A stretch of DNA of 64,000 nucleotides from Cryptomeria japonica (Eukaryota > Streptophyta > Pinopsida > Cupressales > Cupressaceae). The notes under the pieces are model-generated. The model saw only the letters and a list, made by a program, of their open reading frames with translations. It was not told the DNA's origin and ran no database searches. Positions 35,620-47,450 of this stretch are shown here, one piece after another. The position numbers were made by a program, and so were the translations under genes. The stretch lies in NCBI RefSeq assembly GCF_030272615.1, contig NC_081410.1, positions 116,385,140 through 116,449,139 on the forward strand, written 5' to 3'. The stretch's first letter is position 1. Every line of letters begins with the position of its first letter.

Positions 35620-38600
35620 ATGAAGTGCATCTCTTGGAATGTGAGAGGTCTGGAATATCCAGACAGAAAATGGGTTATCAAGAGATTCTTCGAATCTCAC
35701 AAAGATATTGATTTTATGATGCTACAAGAGCTTAAGGCTATTAGATTTACCCTTGAGGTGAACCTTAATTTCATTTGGAATGAATCCATTAAGATCTTCT
35801 CCAACCATCTCAGAGGTAAAGGGGGAGTCAGTTTGCTCATTAATCCTAAATGGACTAACCACATTACTAACAAAGGTTTCTCCCCCCGTAATAGGGTTGT
35901 GTGGGCCACTATCAATATTGATGGTTCTCAAATTGGGATCTGCTCTATCTATGCTCCCAATGAATATGAAGATAAAATCGCCCTTTGGGACTGGATTGCC
36001 TCCTTACCTACATCCCCTAGATCTTAGGTGGGGGTTTTAACATGATTGAGAGTCTAGATGATAAAACTGGAGGGAATCCCATTAAGTGGAAAGGTTATGA
36101 AAAAAATCACTTGGATAGAATGAAGTACCAGAAGAATTTGTTTGATCCCCTTTTAGGAAATAAATCTAAGTACAAGGGTCTTTGGCACACTTGGTGTAAC
36201 TACCAAAAGGGTAATAACAAAATATACTGTAGACTTGACTGATTCTATGCTAAAAAGGACCTTTTCTCCTTTATGCCTGATGATCAGGGCAACACAATTG
36301 TTGCTTGCCCATTTACTATTTCGGATCACCACCCTATCATTTCTCATATCAAAATTGCTAACTCTTCGAACACCAATGTGTCCGGGGGTAAAAAATTCCT
36401 GCTTAACACTAATTTACTTAAAGATCTTGATGTCCTTGCTGCCATCAACCTTATTAGACTCCTCAATAAGCAGAATAAGAATCTTCCCTCCCACATTGCC
36501 AGATGGAACTACAATGTTGCCTATTGGAAGAAACTCCTACAGACCGTGGGTCAAAAGAAGGCCAGAGATTACAAATTTATGGAAAAAACTCTTAATCTCA
36601 ATCTCTAGAACATTGAAAAAAAATTCAATAGTCCCCAACTAACCCTGATTTAGCCAACCAAGTTGTGAGAGCTAGGGATGCTCTTAAGAAACATTAGCAA
36701 GTTAAGATCAAGGGAGCCGTGATTAGAGCCCGTAGCCATTGGCTTCAATTCGGGGATAGAGGCTCAAAGTTCTTCTTTAATCTGCTTAAACATAAACAAA
36801 ACCGGGAAAAAAATGATAGGCTTCTTGTTGATAACAAGGAGATTATTGATATTGAAAACATCAAAGATGCCTTTACCTTATTCTATAAAAACCTTTTCAC
36901 TTCAGAAGATTCTACGACTGCCAAGGCCATGAGGCTTAAATGTAGATCCATTATTCCCTGTAGGATCTCCGAGGAAGAGTCTTTCCTCCTAAAGCAAAAG
37001 ATCATTGTTGAGGAAGTTCAAAGAGCCATCAACTCTCTTAATAATGATAAAACTCCTGGACCTGATGGTCTCCCTGTCGAGTTCTATAAAGCTAACCTGG
37101 ACTGGATTAGCACGGATCTACATGATATCTACACAGAGGCTAATGAACATGGAAACCTTGGTGATTCCATCAATAAGGGAACCATCAAGATTATACCCAA
37201 GGATGGTGATAAAGCCCTTATTAAAAATTGGAGACCCATTACCCTCCTTAATGTGTCCTATAAGATCTTGGCTAAAATTCTGGTCATTCGCCTTGAGAAG
37301 ATTCTTCCCAAGTTCATCTGCCCCACCCAAACTGGTTTCATTAAAAATAGATATATCCTTGAAAACCTCATCACTATCTAGGAGGCTATGGAATGGTCTA
37401 AGGTGTTTGGATAGGACACTGCTATGTTTCTTCTTGACTTTGAGAAATCCTATGATAGGGTTGAATGGAACTTTATTATCATGATGCTTGAAGCTTTTGG
37501 CTTCCCTAGGGAGTTCTGTAATTATGTTAAGGTCCTCCTCCAAGATGGCTCTACCCATATTGAAGTTAATGGTACCCTCTCCTCCTCCATAATGTTGTCT
37601 TGTTCTATCAGACAGGGGTGCCCCCTGGCCCCTGCTCTTTTTGTCATTGCCTCTGATGCTCTCTTCTACCTCCTAAGGGATAATTCCCTCTCCCCTAATG
37701 TGAAAGGGGTTAGGATTCTTGATGATAATGACCTATTGAATATTCAATTTGTCGATGATATGAATCTGTTCCTTGAGATCACTAATCAGAACTTGGAGAA
37801 TCTCAGTCAAAAAATCAAGATATTTGGTGAGATCTCTGGGGCCTGGATCTCTAGTCCAAGTCGACTTTCTTGGGGTGGAAAGAACACCCTCCTGACTGGC
37901 TTAGATAGTATGGCTACCAATGGGGTGGCCCCAACAAAATTGTCAGGTATCTTGGTATACCGTTCTCTATTTCTCCCTCCCTTAAGGATATGTGGTTATG
38001 GGTTAGGGAGAAAAATGATAAGAAACTTAATAAGTGGAACAACAGGTTCCTTTCCTTGGTTGGTAGGGTCCAAGTTTGCCAGAAAATCCTTTCCTCCTAT
38101 AATATCTACTATTCTTCTGCTTGGATGTTTAGTAACTATCAAATTATTGAAATTCAGAAGGTTGTTAGATGATTCATGTGGTCTGATGGCAAAGGGAATA
38201 ATAAAATGCATGTTGTTAACTGGAAGTGGTGTCATATTGAGAAAAAATTTGGAGGCCTTGGGCTGAAAGATCTCAGGACCCAGGGTATTGCTCTCACAAC
38301 CAAATGGATCGTCCATTCTTTTGAGGGCTAGGAACCTTGGAAGGTCTTGGTTAGAAGCAATATTGAGAGGGTTGTGCTGAAAGGTGCTAAGTCTTGGAAA
38401 GGATTACCCTTTAGTGACCTTGTTGCTAGTGGTTTTCCTATCTCCGTCCAAGGTACTTGTGTGTTTAAATCTATTTGGAAAGCTTGGGAGTATGTTAGGA
38501 AGTATATGGTCAACACTAATGTCAACAGTAATGGCCTTGTTCATGGCGAAAGATCTATTTGGTGGAATCTCTTCCACGTTGCCAAACCTTTGGCCCTTAC

Positions 38601-39548
38601 TCAGGGTTGCTCAACCAAAGCTTGGGCCAACAAAGGGATAACCTATTTAATTGATATTCTGGAACATGACACTCTTATCAGTTGGGAAGAACTTAGTACC
38701 AAGTATAACCTCCCCCTTACTCAAATAAGAACCTATAATATGATTAAGAAGGCTTGTGTTGATCTGGGTCTTCATAAGGACTATGATGTTGAATCTCATA
38801 GATTTCTCTCATTTAAATGGGCTGATAGTTCTCTGTTGTCTAAAATCAAGGCCCGTAATATCTACACTGTTTTGGCTTATGATGATTCCATTACCAACTA
38901 CGTTAATCTATTATGGTATACTGATTTATCTATCATGCATTGGCAGAAATTTTTTAACAGGCTCTGGAAAAGTCCGGTTGCTCCCAAAATTAAATGCTTT
39001 AAATGGCTCATGATGCTTGACAGGCATCCTCTCAGAAAGGATCTATATAATGGTCTTGTGAACATTATGGAAATCATTTCTAGTTATATTCAGGGGCTTA
39101 AGTAGATGCTAATATCTTTTGTTTTATTCTTTCTATTAACATTCTTTGGTATATATGGAAGATAAGGAATGAAGATAGGTTTGAAGGCCAAGCCAAGGCC
39201 CTTACTGAGTCTTTTTGAGGACTCACCTTTTTTAACATCGTTGTGCAGGTTTCCATTAATATGAACTTGGAAAGGAACAAGCTCCTGAGGTTTCTCAGAG
39301 ATGGGCATGCTACTATGTTCATCTATGAGTTGAAAGATGGCTATGAGTGGAGACAAAATGCAAAGAACCTGTCTTCCTTCGAAGAGGCCCTCAAGATGTT
39401 GACCATTGAGATCAAGGATAACAGGGAGCCTTCTTTTGACCAGGTGGAGATGCTTTCTCAGTTTCAAAACCGTAAGAACATTGTGTGGATGGAAGGCCCA
39501 GGTGGGTGGGAGGCATGGGTTGGAGCCCATGATGATATCTTGCACTGA
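35620..39548 (+). pseudogene. LINE-3 ORF2 (endonuclease, reverse transcriptase, C-terminal region)
   Basis: Starts at 35620 with MKCISWNVRGLEYPDRKW, LQELK and ICSIYAPNEYEDK; the GGDFNM motif is damaged near 36027 (GG-FNMIESLDD after a frame shift). The RT from about 36720 has NDKTPGPDGLPVEFY, NWRPITLLNVSYKILAK, QTGFIKNRYILENL, catalytic Asp in MFLLDFEKSYDRVEW (37424 on), RQGCPLAPALF and an intact FVDD at 37748-37759. A C-terminal part (WKSPVAPKIKCFKWLMMLDR near 38965) and WYIWKIRNEDRFEG precede a terminal domain ending DDILH. Breaks include stops at 36025, 37379, 37412, 38329 and 39103 and frame shifts near 36030-36270 and 37890. The RT core is close to intact, but the whole frame is not. Confidence 0.85.
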
Positions 39549-39737
39549 TGTGTTCTCTTTTGGCTCCTTTTTGCTTTTACGGTTATTGTCAGACGTTGCT
39601 ATGGACATACTATATTGTGCAATTGTACATGATCAATTACACTCACTTTCTTTTTGATGTTGTCCTAAGTCGGTGATAGCTTTTTTGTTCTGAGGCCTAG
39701 CCTCCTTGTACTCTTTGTTTACTCTCAATTTCTAATA

Positions 39738-39740
<3 letters not shown>

Positions 39741-39793
<53 letters not shown>
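39741..39793. repeat. (TA)n tail of LINE-3
   Basis: A long TA dinucleotide run directly after CTAATAAATAA. It probably began as the element's 3' tail and then expanded as a microsatellite. Confidence 0.8.
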
Positions 39794-39797
<4 letters not shown>

Positions 39798-42700
39798 TTG
39801 TATTATCTTACATTAATATTTATTCAATGAAATGATCTTTCAATCTTAGGCATAATCTAATCTTGTATTTTATTTGTATTATAAAAATATTAATTTTATA
39901 TTATTAATGTTAAAATTATCTGATTCTTAATTTTTATTATTCTAATTACTAATATATTATATTGTTGACTTATTATATTATTATTAATATTAATACTTTA
40001 ATTATTAAAACATTTTTTTATTTTATACATTATATTGTTATTTTATAATTTTTATGACTATATTAATAATATTTTATATTATATTATATATATATATAGG
40101 TAATAGGCCGTAGCCGCAATATTTCTATTAAATTTTAAGAATTACACCTCGGTTCAGTGTGGGCATTGGTAGGAAAGAATCGAGGCAAGAAAACCTCCAG
40201 TCTCGCCCAAGGAATTTCTTCCTAGCATACAAGTTTACATAAATTTCCGGGTGGGTTGGCATTTTGCCATACAACAGTGAAACATGCTTTGTTTTTACAA
40301 TTATGGCTTGTCCAGCCGATTACATAAATACACAATATCTATTGTGTTAAATCTTTCATTAGTATTGTTGTGGTGGTATTGTTTATTTGGCTCCAGAGTA
40401 GTGTCATGATGCTTGCCTATTAAACCTCTCCTGGTACTCTTAGTTCCTTATGTTTTTCCTCTTTTTCCTATTGCCTCCTGCACATAGCAATAAACCAAAA
40501 CATATATCCAACTATCGGGCACAATTTGTTAGAACCATATCCTTCTCAATATCCTAGGAATATGTAGTTATTTTATCATATATATGCTCAATGTGAAAGG
40601 AACATACACCCCTGATTTTACAAATAAATATCAGTGAATCCTATTCAAATGTTACAGAAAAATTCATAACTAATCATACATCTAAGATATTCATTTAACA
40701 TAGTGAGATAGGTACTTTCTTAGCATACTTCCGTGCGTGTTCAAGGTGGACAACAATTACTAATAAGGAAAATATAAATCAATCATATATCCAAGATATT
40801 TGTCTACTATCCTTCCCAGCCAGTTGCACAACAGTCATTAATATTTTTGGAGGGGAGGATACAAAGTCTTGTATCCTGAAATCAACCCAGCAGGATGCTT
40901 CCGGTTTGCATTGACTTTAGGATAAAAGTGATAGGGTTTCTTTAGCTTGCTCACACTTCACCTAGTTGGTGTTGCTCAATTCCACCAACCTCACCGGGTC
41001 TAGCTATGCTCCAAGACCTCCAAGTCCTTCCCAATATCTTCTAGGACTTTCTCCTTACCAGTCTCAAGGTGTTTGCAACAAGTGTTTGACTAAGAACCCT
41101 ACCATTTCACTGTGTTTCCCATATGCTCAATCTTGCTATCTTGACAACAACTTGTCAATTTCTCACTTTTCACCCCTATACTGTTGTGATTCATTGTAGA
41201 GGTGTGAAGGTGGTGTTTACCATGGAATCAATCCAACTAGGTCCACTTGAGGTTGTGCAATCTTCATCTCCCTTACCGATTTCATGAAATTGCCTAGAAA
41301 TAGGGCTACAAGGATGAGCCCCAATTAGGCCTCCTAAATCTGGTTTTTGAGGGTTTTTGGTTTTACGGTCCAAAAGACTTTGCAAAGAGTATTAATTTTC
41401 TTCAATCAATCACCTATCCCCAAGATATTTTGGTGGTTTTTGCTTCCCAACTTTCCATACAGTACCCTAACCCAAAAATGAGGGATTGCTAGGGTTTTTA
41501 GGCCTTTAACCGACAGTGACTGTTCAATTTTGTGGAATGGGAATCTAAATATATTTTCAAGGCTTCTCCTTGTAGTTTCAACTTTGTATGGACCTCATGA
41601 ATCTCTCCAAAAGATTTGGCTAAGGTTTTGTATTCACCCCTGCAGTATGCACTCAATTTACACCTTGTTTCCTCTAGTCGGGTTGCTCCTGGACTCGCCT
41701 AGGAAAAGGTGGTAACAATGATGAACTCCACTTCCAGAACTCCTCCCTACATATTTACATTTTACATAGGGTTTCCTTCCATGTCCCAACAGGCCGTGAT
41801 GGTAGCATGGAGGTATTTTATGGGGCAACCATTTTACAAGAATTTACTATTTACAAGCAAAAACTGGTTGTTTGGAAACAAAATAATGAAAGTATTAACA
41901 CACCCTATCTACAAAGCATGAAATGAGCCAAATAGTACTGGAACGCACCAAAGAAATACAATCCAAAAATGGATCAATGGATTCAATCCATCAGTGTTCA
42001 CATTTTATGCAAAAGAAGACCAAAACAGTGATACCGGTTCGAAAATGAGTAGTTTCCGATTAGCAAACATACAAAATCAAACTTCCAACCTTGGTAACCA
42101 TGCAAGAGGAGGTTTAAATAGTCTTCCCCATGTATGGAGGCATCCTAGGTCAAATTGATAACCCTAACTCCATTGCTAAGCTCTTTTAGGACCAAAGTTG
42201 TCATGACAACTTTTACAACTTTTCACATTTTGTCTTTTAAACTTAAGCAACCAATTACAAGTCATTACTCATGATTTTTTAAACATTCCTAAGACTATTC
42301 TAAAACTCTCTAATTCTCACACCCATTTATTCCTCTTTTGACCAACAAGAAGGTCATTTACCTACTCAAGCTACCACCTACTCACAAAGATGCAAGCCTA
42401 GAAAGAAAACTAACTTAACTAGGCCTACACTTGACTCAAATCAAACATACACACATACCTTGCACCCTCCTAGAGTCCTTATTAGAAAATTGACTTGGCT
42501 AAGGTCAGTACAAGCCAAAATTGTGGAAGGACTATGAGCCTAAGTCCTAGGTGCTCCTGCACCAAAAAGGACCTCATATCTACCCTTTAACGCGTGAGGC
42601 CATATCACATGCTTGTATTAAGGAAATACATGAAGTTTAGCACACCCAATACTAACAGATAGAATTCTATAAGATAAGGAACTCATAACCCTTCAAAACT

Positions 42701-43149
42701 CATCATTCGCAAGCTCTATTGAAAGTTAATAAAATAGAATCCCCGAACCATCCTTCAAGCCATATCCTGCATGAGTTATACTTGTCATTTTACACAGGCC
42801 CTAAATGACCCATTCCGATTTTTGATAGGGAGTCTTAACATGAAGAACTTAAGTAGCAAAAAATAGGGCTCTGGCTTGTTCTGTTCTGACATTTTTCTGA
42901 CAAATTAACAAATCTTTAAAATGATGAATATTTTATGCCTAGATTTAGTCTGAAGGCAGCCCAAACAAATAGACAACCAACCAAAATAAGCAATTAGCCC
43001 ATCACAATAGCTAGTTTCTAAAGTGGACTGCTGATTCTATTTTGGTAAACTGTAACTAGCCGAATATGTTAACACTTTGGATATGTTGAGTTATCTTATA
43101 ATCACCTAACCATAACTAGTGTTATCCTCCTCAATGGTGTGCTTCCAGT
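39794..43149. other. Non-coding stretch of mixed composition
   Basis: The first 300 bases are AT-rich. From 40100 to 43150 the sequence is closer to balanced but has no domain-bearing frame. A perfect short hairpin GGTGC-TCCT-GCACC lies at 42550-42563. Two related phrases AATCATA.AT.AAGATATT occur near 40672 and 40777. It may be LTR or leader sequence of an unrecognised element, but I cannot support a call. Confidence 0.5.
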
Positions 43150-44830
43150 TATACTGTTAATAAACTGCGAGGGGAGCAGTCCACCATGAGAGGCTACTAT
43201 TGGAACAAATTAGGCAAGAAGGACCCCAAATAACCATCCTGTGTTTCTCCTCTGAGTTTTGCCAAAAGAAATTCCTCATTTTCTTAATAAGAAAGGCATT
43301 TGCACTTGCTGTGAGAGATAGGATGGATAGAAGATAGATGGGTAGGGCCGCTAATATTGCTTGGATCATAACAAGTCTGCCCGCCCAGGATAGCCATTTC
43401 CCTTTCCAGGAGTTTGAAATCTGATCCATTTTTAGTTTAAGAGGATCCCACGATCTAGCATTCCCAGTGCCATGATCAATTAGGATTCCCAAATGGATAC
43501 AAGGGAGGGATCCTTCGCTGCAATCCAGAATTGAAAGTATTTTAGAATGCAATTGTCTAGAGGTAGAAAAGAAGTAGACCTTGGATTTTCCCTTATTCCT
43601 TATTTGGCCTGAGGCTTTCCAAAAGGTGTCTAGAATTTGTTTAAGGTGGGAAGCCTCTTTGATTTTTGCTGCCCCCAAGAGGAGATTATCGTCTGCAAAC
43701 TGCTAGTGTGTGACTGAAAAGTTTCTAGTTACCTTGATTCCCTCTAAAAGATTGCTCATGTGGCTTCTTTTTATTGTTCTGCCCAAAATCTCCCCCATTA
43801 TAATGTAGATAAAAGGAGAGAGAGGATCTCCTTGTCTAATTCCCCTTGTGGAGGAAAAAAAGCCTTCTGGTTTCCCATTGACCAAGATTGAAAATTTCGG
43901 GGTGGAGATGCATTCAAAGACCCAATCGATCCACTGCTTTGCAAAACCAAAGGCTTGCATAACCTTGCAAAGGAAGCGCCAATCTACACTATCATAAGCC
44001 TTTGAAATATCAACTTTAATCATCATACCTGGTCTTTTAGTACTTTGAAGAGTGTGGATTGCTTCTTGTGCTAATTATGGCTCCATCAAGGATTGAGCGA
44101 CCTGCAACAAACCCTATTTGTTCTTCTGATATGATTGATTCCATGAGGGGCTTCATTCTATTCATCATGACTTTTGAGAGGATTTTATAAACTGTGTTGC
44201 AAAGTGAGATGGGTTTGAAATCACCCAGCTTTACTGCATTCTCCTTCTTAGGGATGAGGACGATGAATGTGTTGTTAACTTCCTTAAGAAGCCTTCCTTA
44301 TCTCCTTGAGGATTCCAGAGCTGCCACAAGATCCTGACCTAAGATATGCCAACACTTCTTGTAAAAATCCGCTGGGAAGCCATCCGGGCCAGGAGCTTTA
44401 CCCGAAGGGAGTTGATCGAGGGCTTGAAAAACTTCATCCATCTTTAGACTCTCATTTAGATTTTGGTTTTGCTTGTCTGTTATGATCTTGGGGATCACAT
44501 CCAACATCTTTCCTTTCTCTAGTAGCTGAGAACCTTCAAAGTTGTTTAGGAGATTGAAAAAGAAAGAAATGATTTCCTCCTTAATTTCATCAGGATCCTC
44601 TATGATCCGGTTGTCCTTGGACTCTAGTTTTGATATCCAGTTTTTACTCCTTCTAATCTTTGTTACATTATGAAAGAACTTAGTGTTTTTGTCTCCCATA
44701 ATAAGCCAGTTCTCCCTCGATTTATGTTTCCAGAAAATCTCTTCTTTGGACAAGATATCCTCATATTCCAGTAGGAGCATCTTTTCTTGTTGAAAGGATT
44801 CCAGATCCATACCTTCCAGAATGATCTCAC
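43150..44830 (-). mobile_element. LINE-4: minus-strand LINE fragment (reverse transcriptase)
   Basis: Read on the minus strand, this holds the inter-domain linker and RT of an L1-type ORF2. It has no endonuclease and ends before the C-terminal domain. It is related to LINE-1 (YEDIL.KEEIFW.. KSR..W, QTGF/QIGFVAGRSI-type motifs). Loss of the 3' side cannot come from normal 5' truncation, so a later deletion or recombination is implied. Confidence 0.85.
43157..44810 (-). pseudogene. LINE-4 reverse transcriptase remnant
   Basis: From 44810 downward: LLLEYEDILSKEEIFWKHKS, NWLIMGDKNTKFFHNVTKI, GKAPGPDGFPADFYKKCW, then a stop near 44298 and a frame change. Next come DFKPISLCNTVYKILSKVMM, EEQIGFVAGRSILDGAII, another shift near 44070, MMIKVDISKAYDSVDW (catalytic Asp), TRGIRQGDPLSPFIYIIMGE. 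The FADD box survives (QFADDNLLLGAAKIKEA) just after a TAG near 43704. The frame then runs to KMRNFFWQ and diverges near 43215. The two frameshifts and two stops are enough to inactivate it. Confidence 0.85.
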
Positions 44831-46190
44831 TAGTATTTTATGTAAGTCTCTGATGAAGACCTTGCATTATGATGTGATTGATGAATTGCAGGAGTTATTG
44901 AATAAAAGGTTTAAAATTTACATTTGGGTGTGATGGATGATTATGTGATGACGACGTTCAATGTATTGAATATTTTTTGTATTTTATATTTACGTATGAA
45001 TATAAAAATATTCTTCAATAAAAAAAAGAAGCATTTAATTTGATGTGTTTGTGATACTAAAAATAAAATAGGTTTTGAGAAATTTTATACTTCATCTCAT
45101 TTAGTCCCTTCCCTTTATCTATTTAAATAATTATCTATTTCACAAAGTTGAAGTAGAGATAATTACAGGAAACTGGTGGTTACATGGGCTACAAAAGTAT
45201 AATTTGTTTCATGATGTTTAAATTTTTCTAATAGTATCAATAATACATTTAACTATAATACAATATTGATAGTTTTTTAAGTTAAAACAATTTCATTAAC
45301 GTCAATGTTTTTAAATATATGTTTTTAATCATTTAAATTCAAATATTTTGGTATATGGGTTATTAGACTAACAATTAACTTTAAGAATTATTGGTTTTAC
45401 AAAAAAAAAATTAGAATTTGAATAAGGTGGATTAGGTTGCACTATTTGATCTAGTTTTAAGTAGGCAAATGTTAGGAATGATGACTAGTGGGTTTAGGGA
45501 TAAGTGTTAATTAGTGTACCAAATGCTTCAAATTGGCTACTACAATCATATATTACAAGCATATACACAAAGAGACATAAAAAATGGGTCTAAAAGTGTG
45601 AAGGGTGCAAGGAGGAATTTGGATCCAAAAAGCCACAAGTACACGATGATGGGGTGTTTAGAGTCATGCAAGGCTTAGAGATTGTAGAATCCTTCCATTT
45701 ATGGTATCATTATTAGGAAAGATAATGTATTGAATGAGAAAACAATTTTTTTCAAAGTTAATAAAATGTTCATGTGTCAAGATTATGTGCCTCTATCAAA
45801 AGAAACAATAAATCAATTTAATTACTTGGGATCATTACACTACATGTTCCTCACATTGAATAATATTGATCAATGGTTATAAAAGATAACTAAGTATTCC
45901 AAGTTGAATGAAATTAGGCATTTATGAATGAAGCAAGTAATGATGTTGTAATAGAAGAAGACATGAAGTATCAACAAAAGAAACACCATCTATTAAAAAA
46001 AAGTTACTTTCCAATGAAAAGAAGGGGTCTCGAAACTTCCTTGATTTCAGGAAGTAGAAAGAAAAACCAATCAATTAATGAAAAAAGTAATGAATACATG
46101 CTATCCATAAATGTATGAGGAAGCAAGAGAAACGAATAATGGGAGGAAGCGATGCAAGATGATTATAGATCTTGGATGAAAAATTAAACA
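44831..46190. other. Gene-free stretch, AT-rich then decayed
   Basis: No clear gene. Around 45750-45900 KVNKMFMCQDYVPLSKETIN can be read but matches nothing I recognise. The Lys/Glu-rich open segment 45924-46118 may be decayed copia sequence upstream of the RT remnant. Confidence 0.5.
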
Positions 46191-46194
46191 TACA

Positions 46195-47280
46195 AAATGA
46201 TAGATCTTGGAATATTGGATTAATTTCCTTTGGATTTAGATGACTCAATAAGATCATGGGATCTTTATATCTCAACCTAAGCATACTTTGGACTTGCTCA
46301 CTAAGTTTAATATGATAGATTATAAACCTAATTCAACTCCTTATCAATTTGGGGTAACACTTTAGAAAAAATTCTAAATTGGGAGTCTTATCTATTTAAC
46401 TCATGCTAGACTTGATATTTCATTTGTAGTAAGTTTATTTTTCACATGTATGCAAGAACCCAAGGACAAATTTTGGTAGGCAACAAAGAGTATTTTTAGA
46501 TACACCAAAGGAAAAATTCATGGGAGTCAAAATATTTGAGCTCATGAGTGGAAACAAGTTAGTGTGATATACTAATTTTGACTAGGCCTAAGAGATGTTA
46601 GTAATTAAGGACCTATACTAGGATACACTTTTTTGGGGGGATCTAGAACAATTATATGTTATATTATAGAAAATCAGTTACTGCAAGACCTCAAGACATC
46701 ATAAGGGATGAGGTTTAGATTGTTCTTTAGACGGATTTGGTGAAATAGATACCCCTCAATCATTGGCTCTTAGTTGAAGAGGTTTCGTGATCGTCCTAAA
46801 AGCTCATGCTCTTACATTAGGAAACTAAAAGTTCTTTGTGGATGATATTAAATCCCGCATAAAAAATCAATTAATGTTTTCTTTCTACTATGGAGGTAGA
46901 GTATTAAGGAACTATGAATACCACCTGAATGATTGGATACCTCTCAATCCTTGGCTCTTAGTTGAAGAGATTTCATGATAATCCTAAAAGATCATGCTCT
47001 TATATCAGGAAACTAAAGTTTATTTGTGGATGATATAAAATCCCCCATAAAAAATCAAGTAATGGTTTTCTTTCTACTATGGAGGTGGAGTATTAAGGAA
47101 CTATGAATACCACCTAGGTAATTTGTTGGTTTAATAAGCAATTCAGTAGATAGTGCATTCCCAAAGGAATGATTTGTCTCTAATATTGCTTAACAAAATA
47201 TCAAATGATAGACATATTCACCAAGCCTTTCATTAAGACTAAGTTTATTTAATTATGAAATACACTTAAAATTCAGTAAA
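46195..47280 (+). pseudogene. Ty1/copia RT/RNase H remnant with internal duplication
   Basis: Reads MIDLGIL at 46198, then in another frame DHGIFISQPKHTLDLLTKFN, MIDYKPNSTPYQFG, YLTHARLDISFVVSLF and IFRYTKGKIHGSQ. These are in the order of a copia RT end (LGL..YFLGIE, GI.ISQ.KYA.DLL..F.M, KPV.TP) and RNase H start. Near 47200 DIFTKPFIKT matches the element end. Between them is a 188-base tandem duplication. Multiple stops and shifts are present. It is related to 32500-32890. Confidence 0.75.
46749..47120 (+). repeat. 188-bp tandem duplication inside the copia remnant
   Basis: ATACC.CTCAATC.TTGGCTC starts at 46749 and 46937. Both copies continue through TTAGTTGAAGAG, GATCATGCTCTTA or close variants, and end at GGAACTATGAATACCACCT. 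Confidence 0.9.
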
Positions 47281-47450
47281 TTGCAACCAAAGAGAAATGC
47301 TAGGTGATGACATATTCCATATGATATGTGTACCATCAAGTTAAGGTTGAGTTGGAATATTAGAATACAAAATCCTACTTATTGAAATGAATTTAAGTGA
47401 CATTCATTACTAAATCATTAAGATAGGTAATACAATTTTAAATATGAAAT

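Larger units (their letters stand above)
34786..39793 (+). mobile_element. LINE-3: 5'-truncated L1-type element with (TA)n tail
   Basis: The best-preserved LINE here. It begins in the C-terminal part of ORF1 (the DUF4283 domain is missing), runs through an almost complete ORF2 and a short 3' UTR after 39548, and ends at AATAAATAATA followed by a long TA repeat. ORF1 and ORF2 are 16 bases apart. The 5' truncation is typical of target-primed reverse transcription. I could not find a certain target duplication, because both flanks are AT-rich. ORF2 stops often look like single C-to-T changes. Confidence 0.85.

Noticed and set aside
40966-41199. Ser/Pro-rich open frame as a small gene
   Set aside because: There is no start context, splice support or known motif, and the coding impression comes from CT-rich composition.
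41530-41921. Overlapping short frames as a small gene
   Set aside because: They are short, end in stops, and have no family resemblance.
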